Assembly: GCA_905250125.1 (NCBI GenBank) | Contig: CAJNOL010000028.1 | Span: forward strand, 88,309 to 152,308 | Length of the DNA stretch: 64,000 nucleotides | Direction: 5' to 3' | Source of the DNA: Rotaria sordida | Lineage: Eukaryota > Rotifera > Eurotatoria > Philodinida > Philodinidae | Part shown: positions 53,030 to 63,953 of the stretch, one piece after another | Numbering within the stretch: the first letter of the stretch is position 1 | How the letters are laid out: every line of letters begins with the position of its first letter | Translations under genes and position numbers: made by a program | The notes under the pieces: model-generated | Told to the model about the DNA's origin: nothing | Databases searched by the model: none | The model's input: the letters and a program-made list of their open reading frames with translations, nothing else

Positions 53030-54850
53030 ATGCCATCAAACCAAGTCACTCATGTCGATAATAGCAACAATGTTTCTAAAAATATTAGATATACAAAATT
53101 CATTATACTCATCCTTGGCATTGGAATAGTGCTTGGAACGATTATTATTACACTTTCTATCGTTACTTTTATCAAAATTAACACGACATTTCACAAGATT
53201 CAAGACAACAATGAAAAACTAACGATCAGTTCAAAATCAGTTCAACAATCATCATCTGACTCCGTTTTGGGTGCATCTATTCGTATTGATGAAGTGATGA
53301 GCTATCTTAACGAATTTCAGCGTATTGCTACTGCTTATAATGGAACTCGAGCAGTCAATACACCTGGATTTAATGCAACATTCGACTATATTAACAACTA
53401 TCTAACTGCTAATACGAATTATAAAATAACAAAGACTTTTTTCTTCTTAAAAGATTTTGCACTTGCAAGTAATCCGATTCTAATTTCATCGATTAATGGT
53501 ATCAAAACAAACTATACTTATTCAACCAATCCTTCCAGTGCTGAATTTTATCATGTTAAATATTCAACATCGACTAATTTTTCCAACAATATTCAACTTA
53601 CAGTTATTCCAAATGTAGGCTGTTCAGATGATGATTGGCAAAAAGCGATTCCACCTCCTCAAGGTCGAGTAGCACTTGTCAAACGTGGGATATGTGCATT
53701 TCGAGACAAAGCTATACTTGCTACTAAATATAATGTAGCTGCACTTTTGCTATATAATGACGGTACATCACCTAATCATGTTGCACCATTGGAAGTTAAT
53801 CTTGCTCAAGATAATGCTATACCTGCTCTCTTTCTTTCGTTTACTATTGGTCAAGCTCTTGTGAATGCAGCTCAAAATTCGTCAACAAATACTACTGTGC
53901 AGTTAGTTATTAATGTGAAAGATCTGCCTGACTTTCCTGTAGGAAATATTTGTGCTGATACACCAACAGGTAATATTACCCAGACTATCGTCATTGGTAG
54001 TCATAGTGATAGTGTAGCAAATGGACCAGGTATCAATGATAATGGTAAGTTCAATATTCAAATAATACTTCTTATATTTCTTTCTTCTATTACAGGTAGT
54101 GGTAGTGCAGCTAATCTAGCTCTAGCTGTTGCTCTTGCTCGTCTTTTTCGAACATCAACATATCCCAAATATAAATATCGAGTACGATTTTGTTGGTGGG
54201 GTGCCGAAGAACTAGGTCTTGTTGGTTCAGATTTTCATGTCAAACAAGCGAAAAATTCATCTATTATTGGTGAACGTCTTCAAGATTATCTAATTAATCT
54301 TAACTATGATACAATTGGTTCACCTAATTATATGTTTGGTATTTATAATGGTCGTGCAGCTAAAAATGATACACCATTACAAGCACTTCCTGGTAGTACA
54401 AAAATTACAGATTTATTTCAAAATTGGTTTATTCAGCAGAACTTACCATGGGATTATAGAGATTTGGATGGTCGAAGTGATTATGCTCCATTTTTAGCTG
54501 AAGGTATCGTTGCATGTGGATTGTCTGCGGGTACGGATGGTATCAAAACACAAAAACAACGTGATCGATATGATCAAATGCTTGGTCAAGGTTTGGGAGG
54601 TATTGCGGGTATTATGTATGATCCTTGTTATCATCAAATTTGTGATTCGATACAAAATATTAATTTGTTTGGTTATGAGAAGATGGTACAAGCAGCTGCT
54701 TATGTTTTAGAATTCCTAGGTCGAGAAGATGATTTAAAAACATGGTTATATCCATCTATTGAAATTCAACGCTTCATTGGTCGATCACACAAATCATCAC
54801 ATCTCGAGTACAATTCGATTAACGAATATTTTGGATTGCCTTATTATTAA
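53030..54850 (+). CDS. M28-family zinc aminopeptidase with PA domain, copy 2 (589 aa)
   Basis: Exons 53030-54044 and 54096-54850; the 51-nt intron (gtaagt ... ttacag) sits exactly where copy 1 has its intron (NDN|GSG). Layout matches copy 1: a cytoplasmic polar start, one membrane helix (about residues 27-50), PA insert and M28 domain with H325 in GSHSDS, D337 in NDNG, EE in WWGAEELGLVGS, D in NLNYDTIG and H in DPCYHQICD. NxT/S sites are frequent. The C-terminus is longer than copy 1 and differs in sequence. The intron length is a multiple of three and has no stop, so unspliced RNA would read through. A type II cell-surface or secretory-pathway aminopeptidase is likely; substrate unknown. Confidence 0.9.
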   Translation: MPSNQVTHVDNSNNVSKNIRYTKFIILILGIGIVLGTIIITLSIVTFIKINTTFHKIQDNNEKLTISSKSVQQSSSDSVLGASIRIDEVMSYLNEFQRIATAYNGTRAVNTPGFNATFDYINNYLTANTNYKITKTFFFLKDFALASNPILISSINGIKTNYTYSTNPSSAEFYHVKYSTSTNFSNNIQLTVIPNVGCSDDDWQKAIPPPQGRVALVKRGICAFRDKAILATKYNVAALLLYNDGTSPNHVAPLEVNLAQDNAIPALFLSFTIGQALVNAAQNSSTNTTVQLVINVKDLPDFPVGNICADTPTGNITQTIVIGSHSDSVANGPGINDNGKFNIQIILLIFLSSITGSGSAANLALAVALARLFRTSTYPKYKYRVRFCWWGAEELGLVGSDFHVKQAKNSSIIGERLQDYLINLNYDTIGSPNYMFGIYNGRAAKNDTPLQALPGSTKITDLFQNWFIQQNLPWDYRDLDGRSDYAPFLAEGIVACGLSAGTDGIKTQKQRDRYDQMLGQGLGGIAGIMYDPCYHQICDSIQNINLFGYEKMVQAAAYVLEFLGREDDLKTWLYPSIEIQRFIGRSHKSSHLEYNSINEYFGLPYY

Positions 54851-55782
54851 TAAATTATAACATAGACATGATATGACATTATTTTTAAGGAAGAAACTTC
54901 TTATACGGATACGTTTAGATCATAATTAAGGCGAGACGTACTTTATAATGATCTTTTTTTTCTCGAATTTCACATCAAAAGTTTATATTTAGTGATGTAT
55001 TGATCTCGAGAATCACGTATTGTCTGATGCTATTTAATTGAAATGTCATTAGAGATGTTAAGATCTCTATATAATACAAATTTTATTCAATTTTCGGTAT
55101 GATGTTTCGTTCGATCAAAGTAAAAGCTAGATATTGTAAATTATCTATGGATTTTATTTTCATTATGTCGATATAATGAAGCAACACTAGGTGCTGATCT
55201 TAGCAATGATTTATTATCATTCCCAGTAATGATAATCTATCGGCAGCTGAACAGTTGTTCATGGTTGTGAGTGTGAGAGATGTGATTTTGGTGTGTGTGT
55301 GTGTGTGGCTGTTATGATTACGCAGGGAAAAAATGCGACAGTGGAAAATATCAAAGTCATTTCTTTATCCAACAATAACTTACAGTAGTAATAGTAAATT
55401 TTCATCAATTCAATAGCTACTAAGAGTTTTTATTATTTGTGTAATGTCGAAAAAACCCCAAACCGAAGTTCGAAATGCTTCATACTCTAAGCTGAGCTGA
55501 GCTCAGATGTCATCTAGTTTGATCATTAGGTAGATGAATGTTGAGGATAATTGTGTGCAAATATAAGTAACAAATAGAATATTATTGAAATTCTATTTTG
55601 TTTTTCGTTCAAATTGATAGCGTTATGTTTCTTCTCATTGCCTTATATTGATTATGTTTTGCTTTTTCTCTTCATGCATATCACCGCATAAAGCGTCCTC
55701 TGCATACAAATATATGTCGTAGAGGTGTATTTTTTCCTTCAATCATTATATAGAATCAGCTGTAAATGATTCACTGAAAATA
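54851..55782. other. Spacer between M28 copy 2 and JMJD7
   Basis: AT-rich, with a short (GT)n microsatellite at about 55290-55307 and a gctgagctgagctcag palindromic stretch at 55491-55506. No gene seen. Presumably holds the JMJD7 promoter. Confidence 0.45.
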
Positions 55783-56825
55783 ATGTCGAATGATGATGAT
55801 GATGATGATTATCCATTTCAATGTTTATCTCAAGAAGCTCGAGAACTTTATTTAGAAAGTCATATTTCACGTATTCGTATTCCATCATCACTTGTTTTCT
55901 ATCGAGATTATGTCAGTCGAAATAAGCCTGTTATTATTCAAGGAGCACTTGATCAATGGTCTGCTTTATCTAAATGGAATACTTCTGAATATTTACGTCA
56001 TCAACTTGGTGATACACAAGTAACAATTGATATAACTCCTGATGGTTATGGAGATTGTGTTAAATTACATAAATATTTTGTTACACCATTAGAAGAAAAA
56101 ATGTCTTTTAATCATTTTATGGATATTATTGAAGGAAAAACATCTTTTAATGGTATTGTTTATTGTCAACATCAAAATAGTTCGTTTACAACAGAATTTC
56201 AACAATTAAATAATGATATACATGAACTTAGTTGGGTACGAGAAGCATTTGGTTAGTTAGGATTTTATTATTTAATTTTATACTTTTGTTTTTTGTATTT
56301 AAAGGAAATCCACCTGATGCTGTCAATCTTTGGATTGGTACATCAAAATCAATATCAACTCTTCATCATGATCCATATGAAAATCTTTATGCTGTTATAC
56401 GTGGTCGAAAACATTTTACACTTTATCCACCAACAGATCTTTATTGGTTAGATCAAAAATTTTATAAAAAAGCTCATTATGAGCGTTATAATTCTACACA
56501 AAAGATTATTGATGATGATGGTATTAATTTAAAAATTAATGAAAATTTTATAATTGTACCTGATGATAATGAAGTTCCATGGTTTGATCATGATAAAAAT
56601 GATCTTGAACAAAATACATATTTAAATCCATTAAAAATTACTCTTGAATCAAATGAACTTTTATATTTACCATCATTATGGTTTCATACTGTTCAACAAG
56701 ATTCACCAATGACAATAGCATGTAATTTTTGGTATGATATGGAATATGATATTAAATGGAATTATTATCAATTTATGTCAAATATTATTAAACAAAAAAG
56801 AAAATCAGAAGAAAAACGGACATGA
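55783..56825 (+). CDS. JMJD7: JMJD7, JmjC-domain lysyl hydroxylase
   Basis: Exons 55783-56251 and 56305-56825 join in phase at FG|NPPDAVN; 329 aa (human 316). A GAT-repeat start encodes an Asp run. Then come SRIRIPSSLVFYRDYVSRNK, PVIIQGALDQWSALSKW, a beta-core with LWIGTSKS and the iron-binding HxD (H177, D179 in LHHDPYENLYAV), GRKHFTLYPPTD, and the distal histidine in LWFHTVQQ followed by NFWYDMEYD. This is the JMJD7 order of blocks. JMJD7 is a 2-oxoglutarate/Fe(II) oxygenase that hydroxylates a lysine in the TRAFAC GTPases DRG1/2; protease activity on histone tails has also been claimed for it. The N-terminal ATG is chosen because it opens the only frame and fits the family length. Confidence 0.93.
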
Positions 56826-56975
56826 CTTTCTTTTTTGTTTTTGTTCGTAAATATCAGTGATTTTCTTCCGATAAAACTTAGGTTGTTTTTTCTAGCAAGA
56901 AAAAAATATATATATATATATGTTCGTCTTTCTCGTTCTTCATTTCTTTTTCTTTTTCTTTCTTTTCGTTCAATA

Positions 56976-57123
56976 TTAAAATAAAGAGGAACTAAAATAT
57001 GAAGACAGAACGAGAGAAAAAAGAATATGCGGATAATTGTTTTCTATTGAATTCATACTTATATCCCGATTGTTAGTTTTTCCTCTGTTGGCAGTTGTGA
57101 AACGACGAGTGTGATCAACTATT
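56976..57123 (-). other. Orphan coding-like exon on the minus strand
   Basis: The minus strand reads VMLNGTIVDHTRRFTTANRG between an acceptor (tttcttacag, near 57144) and a donor-like ataagtatg (near 57054), just behind JMJD7. The plus strand also has an acceptor (ctgttggcag, 57094) and donor (gctgtaag) here. Neither can be tied to a gene; the composition of the minus reading looks protein-like. Coordinates bracket the reading loosely. Confidence 0.2.
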
Positions 57124-57156
57124 GTCCCATTTAACATAACGTGCTGTAAGAAAAAT

Positions 57157-58207
57157 ATGACATTCAAAGGCATGTTAAAGATTTTAATCAATGATTATCG
57201 AAAACAACATGTAAGTTATTTGTATTTAAGAAAGAATTCATTTATGAAAATGTATATATTCATTTGGATTGTTTACGAAAATAAGTGTAATTATATGTAC
57301 TTTCGAAAACATTCTTATTAAGCTTTGAGGGTTATTTATTGATCGAATTTAAGTCATGTTTTAATTCAATGTTATCGTAGACTGTCTACATATTGTTGTC
57401 TTTACGTCTATAACAATATATTCATAGAACTTTCAAAAACATATATTGCAAAAGCCTAAAATGATTGACTTTTTCTAATATTTTTTTTTCAAATAGTTCT
57501 ACAAGATCTGTGAATAGTTATTAAAGATTATTCGGAAATGAGAGTTTCAATTTTTAATATTATCAAAATAGGATTAGTGATGTTTTTATTATTGTTATTA
57601 TTTTCTTAGGAAGAAAAGATGTTTTCAATTGTTCAAGAACTGATGAAAACACGACGAGAATTACGAGAAGTCAAAGAGCAACTTCGTACTGTAAGTAACT
57701 CTTGACAACGATTGTTTTTCTCTCATATAATCTCTTTCTTTTGTTAAGTTACAATTGAATGACACAAAAACATCATCTAATCATAGCAATATTCCAGAAG
57801 AGACTATCAGTTTATTTGTTCAATATAATGGATTTTTCAATCAACTACGTGACATTCGTCAAACAATGACTGTTAAAGAACTATTGGTACGTGTTTAAAA
57901 CTTATTAGTTTTTGTTTTTCTTAAAAAAATAATTATAAGATAGGCCAAAGTTCGACAATTAACTGGAATTCCATGTGATCGTTCAATACGTATTCGTGTA
58001 CTTAGTGAAGATGGTTTAACAACAGTGTTTCTTCTTTCTAAAGAACTTAATCGAACAATAGAATCATATAATGATTTTTTAAAAGCTCGAATGATTTTAA
58101 GTATTGAAGATGATGATCTTGATAATGATGAAAAAAAACATTTCGAACAATCTACAAGTACAACTAATAGTGAACAAACTTATTCATTTGATGAATCTGA
58201 TGTTTAA
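57157..58207 (+). CDS. Small coiled-coil plus ubiquitin-like-fold candidate protein, unrecognised
   Basis: Exons 57157-57210, 57610-57690, 57749-57886, 57944-58207; all junctions are phase 0, giving 178 aa from the ATG at 57157 (an in-frame ATG at 57172 is a second choice, giving 173 aa). A helical Lys/Glu/Arg segment (IVQELMKTRRELREVKEQLR) precedes a region of about 75 residues (SLFVQYNGFFNQLRDIRQ, TVKELLAKVRQLTGIP, IRIRVLSEDGLTTVF). Its alternating pattern and VKELLAKV-type helix resemble a ubiquitin-like or Ras-association fold. The tail is acidic and Ser/Thr-rich (SIEDDDLDNDEKK). It lies ~330 bp behind JMJD7 on the same strand and could share its transcript neighbourhood. No family is recognised. 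Confidence 0.65.
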
Positions 58208-59527
58208 CAAAACAAAAAAAAGACTTTCATTGTATGCATCTGTATTTTTCATTTCTATATATTCAAATATGCTGGTACATATTCTGAATTATTTCCTTAA
58301 TCAAATTTCTTGAATAAAATAAATACTAACACGATAAACAATAACTATTATTTTCATCTTCTAAATGTTCGTTTCTACAAAAATAAAAGTATAATTTAAA
58401 TGCTTTAGTTGTGTTTGCCAAAAAAAGAAAAATATTAAAATTAGAACACAATAGAAATCAAATAGAATTTTTATTGGTAACTGAAAAAAAATAAAATATT
58501 CAAATACACGATTGTTCTAGATTTGATTATTATTCTTATTGTTAAATTTATTTTCATTTGAATGTAACACTTGAAAAATTTGTCAAGAAAATTATATCAG
58601 AAGATGAAATAAGTCTTACTGTTAATGGGAAATGCTTAGGTGATAAATAGCAAGTCTCAGTTAAATGTAACATAATGTGTCAAAAGAGAAACAAAATCAT
58701 CTTCCTTCTAAATAGATTCTCACAAAAATAGAAGTGTCAGTCACTATCATGGATAGAAACTTGAACTTGCTTGAACTAGAATTCAATACTTCTTGATAGA
58801 TATATTTCATAATAGAAAAAGAAAAGCCGAACTAGAGCAATGCCACTTTCATTCTTAATAACATCGGGAATACATGATCCCTAGATAATAGGAAGCGTTA
58901 AAACGCTATATATTTTTCTCTCAATTCAAAATAGTCAAAGTTATTAATATGACTCAAAAAGAATATTTAAAAGATATATAATTCTGATTTCATCATATCA
59001 AGATTATAGTTATACATCAGTAATAATCTAAATTTTTCTTTTTTGTTTCTTATATGCGTCTCAGAGTATCCGGTTTTTTTTTTGAAAATCATTCTGATTT
59101 ATTCTAGGTTTGATTTACTCGCCAAAACTAGAATGAATCAGGATCATTTCTAAGAAAAATCAAGGCTCGCTATGGCGCATCTACTTAACACCGATCAGTT
59201 TTCACTACAATACAAGACATTTAACTAACATACATATAAAATATCTTTTAGCAGCTATTCTTTTACTTTGTTGATTTCATATTGACTCAGGATATATTTC
59301 AGGTTGCACTGATTAACACGTATCGAACAAAATTTATTGACATTACAATAGACATGAAGATTTGAAATTGTTCATGAAAATTATTTTTTATTTTAGAGAC
59401 AATGAATAAACAGACTGACTCTAGTTACATTTCTTTTGATTAATACACAAAAAGAAATGTTATTTTTCTATACAAAAAAGAAAAATCTTTTTTTTTTTGT
59501 CTTTGTTTCTTCACATAATTAATTTGT
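58208..59527. other. Gene-free spacer between convergent genes
   Basis: Contains the 3' ends of the coiled-coil gene (plus) and the claudin-like gene (minus), plus a small hairpin at about 59085-59150 (atcattctgatttattctag / ctagaatgaatcaggatcat). No gene seen. Confidence 0.45.
59085..59150. repeat. Short hairpin
   Basis: An inverted repeat of ~24 nt arms (cattctgatttattctag versus ctagaatgaatcaggat) with a ~16-nt loop. Confidence 0.6.
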
Positions 59528-60178
59528 CTATGTTTGCATTATTTGTTGTTCTTCAATTTTTGTTATTGCTTCAATATTTTCTACTTTTGTAAAATGAAAA
59601 TCTGTTTGATTTTTCGGATAAAAAATCGAATATCTTCCAGCAATATATGACACAATGGCTAAACTTATACAAGCCAAAACATTTGATAGAATCATTAAAC
59701 GTGCACTAATACCATTTATTATTGATTGGTGTGTATAAAGAACAACACCTATGAAATGTAATAATACATTAATAAATATGAATAATGATGTTAGATAAAA
59801 ATATCGTCGAAAAATATTATATAAAACTATTAGAAATACACTTATAGTTGCAAATAATAAAAAGATTATACTAATTATTGTTACAACTATAGCCAAAATA
59901 TAATGATGATAATTTAATATACATTTAAAACGATTACATTTGTAAAACAGACCATGCCATTGAACTTCACCATCTGATGAATATTCATTAATTGTCCATG
60001 ACCTAGAAACAGGAAAAAATGAATTGTCTTTTTTTTTTTCTTTAATGAAAAATGAATATTTATTTACTGACGGTGTACATAATGCAACAAAAGTACAAAG
60101 TAATGCAAATAAACATAGAAATCCAGCAGTAATTGTCAGAATACGATCATATTTCGTTTTATTTCGAACGACGGTCAT
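59528..60178 (-). CDS. Claudin/PMP22-like four-pass membrane protein, 216 aa
   Basis: A single uninterrupted exon. Four hydrophobic segments at about residues 15-40 (LTITAGFLCLFALLCTFVAL), 93-118, 128-150 and 158-182 fit the claudin/PMP22/clarin topology. The first extracellular loop contains WHGLFYKCNRFKC, close to the W-GLW-C-C signature of that superfamily. The C-terminal tail is short and polar. The ATG at 60178 is chosen because the upstream part of the open stretch has no ATG. Invertebrate members act in septate-junction barriers, as channel accessory subunits, or in membrane curvature; which applies here is unknown. A gtaaat ... tttctag stretch inside the gene (about 60003-60069) looks like an intron but removing it breaks the frame, so I read through it. 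Confidence 0.72.
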   Translation of the reverse strand: MTVVRNKTKYDRILTITAGFLCLFALLCTFVALCTPSVNKYSFFIKEKKKDNSFFPVSRSWTINEYSSDGEVQWHGLFYKCNRFKCILNYHHYILAIVVTIISIIFLLFATISVFLIVLYNIFRRYFYLTSLFIFINVLLHFIGVVLYTHQSIINGISARLMILSNVLACISLAIVSYIAGRYSIFYPKNQTDFHFTKVENIEAITKIEEQQIMQT

Positions 60179-62329
60179 CTTTCTTTCTTTTAAAAATATG
60201 TATATCAATATTCTTTTCGCAAGTATAAACGAATGTTATATATAACTTATTCATTTTTCTTTGTATTCTCAAGAAGATAAAATGATGACCGATTGGATAT
60301 TGAATAATACACGTCCGGAATGTTTAGGATCACAATAAGAGAGGGAATATTTCGTCTATTATTGAAATTTAAAAATAGAAGCCAATAAATGAAAAAATTG
60401 ATCACTGAAATGAAAAAACAAGAATAATTTTTTTTTTGTTTGAATGATAATGAATCTTCGAATATTTAGCTTAATTTTCAACCACCGATAAAACTGGACA
60501 GAAGTACAACCTGTCGGATTCAAATTTTTACCACAGCTAGATTATCGAAAAATGATGGAATTTATACTCGAGAAAAGTATTTTAAAAGCAGGTCTTCAGA
60601 GATTTTTGAAGGATAGTTGAAAAATCATCGAGTCTGCTTATATTACCGGTCTTACTTTGTCCCATCAAACTGAAATTTTTCCTCAAGGTATCTGGAACAA
60701 AATCTGGAGAGGTATTTTTATTTTTTTTGTTTTTTTGTTTTTGAAAAGTTTCAATCTCAATTTTTAATTAAAAATCGAGAAATTAATATTTTTCAAAAAA
60801 GCTTAAAAACTACTTATATTGACTCTGCGTAGATCCCATAAAAAAGTCTCTAAAGACCTGCTTTTAAAACGTTTTCCATGAACATAACTCCTATCATTTT
60901 CGATAATCTAGTTGTAATAAGTATTTAAACTTGACAGGTTGAACTCTCGCAGAGAAGTAGAAGAGGTGGAATACACTTAAGCTGTTATCAATATCAAAAC
61001 AATTTCTTATTCTTGCTTCGGTCGAGAGATACGACAAAATGATTTGAGTTAACTTCTTAGGAGTTTTTACTAAATAAAATAAAGGCAATACATTGGAAAC
61101 TTTATATTTTTGATATTCAACTTAATCAATAGAAAAAAGAAATACTAAGACGATGTGTTTATCAAGAATAAACAACTCTTTTAGAATCATTAAAGGAAAT
61201 ATATTCAGTCAAATTAAATTTTTAAGTATTTAATAAAAAAAAATTCTACAGATTCTTTTTAGATCATAATATCAACAATTCTTGTGTAATCTTTCATCGA
61301 TTGTTCATTTAACATTTGACAATTGCCGTTTTTAATCCTTCTAGCTTAACGAGTATTTTAGTGAATGTCAAATGTGCTTCTGTAAAAAAAAGAAAAAACG
61401 ATAACTATGATTATGTCATTTTTTGCTTTTGTTCAATCTGATGAAAGAATGACAATTTTTGTCAGTATTGTGAATTGATATAATCTGTTTAATAGAAACT
61501 GTCATTACATTAAATAAGATCATCCTTTACTTGTCCATCATTTCAGATTGATAGAATTCATATGCATTATCATTTGTTTATTTATTCATTTTGATATTAT
61601 ATTTCTGTTATAATAATTTAATGAAAATCATATTTGATATTTCTATAAGATTTTAAATAAAATTAAATCAATATTAAATTTATATATAACTATAAAAATT
61701 TATATAATTAAAATTCTATTCGAATACAATATAAATCTTTTTATAGAATAGACTTGAATTAAATTATAATAATCTTATCATAAATTTCATTGCTTCTATT
61801 ACTATTATTTTCTTTTCGTAGTAAGAAAAAGAAATTCAAGTAATTGATAATGAATAACTATATTGAAAGATATATCATCTTATACATATTTCGTTTTCTT
61901 CTTCAAATACATACAATCTAAGCTTATGCATTCATTGTTAGTTCACGTATAGGTAGTATTTCTTTCCTTGTATATGTATGCGTACATCTTAAGATGATAG
62001 TCCATACCATATTTCTTATTTGGCAATGACTGAATGGTAGTTGGCAAGCCTGAATACACGCATCGAATTTTGTGTGTGTGTGTTCGTTTACTCCTATCTG
62101 ATTTTGTTTCTTCTTCTTTTCTTTTTTTTATTTGCTCAGACGCAAGTCTCTTCCCTTTTCTTCTTTACGTTTGTTCGGCAGCAGTGACGACGACCACTAC
62201 CATCAGTGATTGATTGTGAAATTTGTTGTATGTGTTCTGTTCTTACTACTACTACTCTCTCTCTCTCTCTTTCCTTCTCTTCTTCTTTCTCTTTATACTC
62301 TCAAGTAGTACAACTAGCGATGCGCCAGT
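60179..62329. other. Divergent promoter region and spacer with one fold-back
   Basis: Lies between the claudin-like gene (minus) and the RASSF gene (plus). The last ~250 nt (from 62080) become C/T-rich with (CT)n at about 62247-62270, a typical 5' UTR/promoter composition for the RASSF gene. No other gene is seen. Confidence 0.5.
60490..60955. repeat. Fold-back repeat upstream of the claudin-like gene
   Basis: Left arm acaacctgtcggattcaaat and agctagattatcgaaaaatg pair with right arm atttaaacttgacaggttga and ttttcgataatctagttgta. Deeper, ttttaaaagcaggtcttcag pairs with taaagacctgcttttaaaac. Arms about 115 nt, loop about 240 nt. Confidence 0.85.
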
Positions 62330-63953
62330 ATGGACCTTCGAGTGTATGTTGATGGTGTTGCGCGCATCATCTGTGATTTGACCCGAACAACTACTGTTCA
62401 TGATATCATTATTGCACTAGCTCAATATAAAGGTAAAACAGGTCGATATTCATTAATTGAACGTGCACCTGATGGTACACAACGAACATTATCACCAAAT
62501 GAATTTACATATGAACTTATTAATCATCCTGATTGGTCTTATATATTAAGACAAAATTCATCAAATTCAAATTTATCATATAATCACAAACGTTCGAAAA
62601 GTTTAGATGGACGAAAGACACCTGTACAACAACAATCAATTGTTGAAAGTATGTTGATATATATTTTATTACTTTATAGATATAGACAACGTGTGCATAT
62701 GCATATAAATGACCTTGGATGATAATGCGACTCAATAAGGCACCATATTTTTGAAACAGGACAGGCAAATAGAATTGCATATATATACTTCTTTTTTTTT
62801 TCTTTTCTCATTTCTAATCTTGAATATAAATGCCATAAATTTTCTTAAGATACACTATAGTAACTAAAACATGCTTGTACTTCATTTTTTTTTTGTTTTA
62901 ATTTTCTGTTCAAGACTCTCTATTATTCACCCACTTCTCTCGGTCCAATGCATTATTTTTCATGTAAAAGTTCAAAGCAACATTATTATTATGATCTATT
63001 GATACCTCCTTTTTTTCTTGTCGACAGAAGAGGTGGTACCATCAACATGTAATCATACGTGTACATACATATATACACATCACTTAGTATCGAACAACAT
63101 ACATATAGAGCATTGTTTCATCGATTGAACAACACGCGCAAATACAAAATGTCTATGCCAGAAAGAGAAGAATGAAGTTAATATCGAGCACCTTAGGTCT
63201 AATCAGCTTGTTGTTTGCATGTTCACTACAAAGATTAGTATAGCATATTAAATTCATTGATGAACAGCTGTTGTCGCTATATATATATATATTTGTCGAT
63301 CTAAGAATCTTAAACAAAAAAAATATGACGTAATATACGTGACATATGTATTCAAACTATTATTACAGTATTTGATCGAACTTGCACTGAGCAAGATTAA
63401 GACAATATATACATATGTATATTATACAGTTCAAATTGCAAGAAGAAAAAAGATACTTCAAGTTTATTTCATTATTCAAATAGGAACTATTCGATTACAT
63501 CTTCTAATCACAGATAATTTCACAAAAAAAATCAATTGTACGAAAATTTCTTCTGTTTTTTTTTTCTTGTCTTCTAAGTCAATCAAAAAAGTCACTGACT
63601 AACAACAACAACAACTATGTACACAATCTACCTTGACACATATTCTAACATGTATAGCCGATAGTTGTTCATACATACATAGATACATAGATACATCCAT
63701 ACATATAATGTAAAGTTCACCTTTGTGCATGTGGAAACAAGAACAGAAAGTGATAGTGATTATAGAGAAGGTTAATGATGTAGGATGACGAAAGTAAATA
63801 ATCATATAAAATAGATATAGACCAAATATATAGAACAATTTCTTTTCTTTTTCAAGGAACACTAATCATTCACATTTTATTTTAGCACCTTCAGCTGTTA
63901 CCTCATCATCTTCATCATCAACAAATTCAACATCTGGTCATTTTCGAACAGTA

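Noticed and set aside
60003-60072. Possible intron in the claudin-like gene (gtaaat ... tttctag)
   Set aside because: Removing it shifts the frame and meets a stop at once, while reading through keeps a complete four-helix protein.
61425-61475. Hammerhead-ribozyme-like CTGATGA
   Set aside because: The GAAA core and the flanking stems are absent. Other CTGATGA matches in the window (for example 4499, 43180, 59971) also lack the core.
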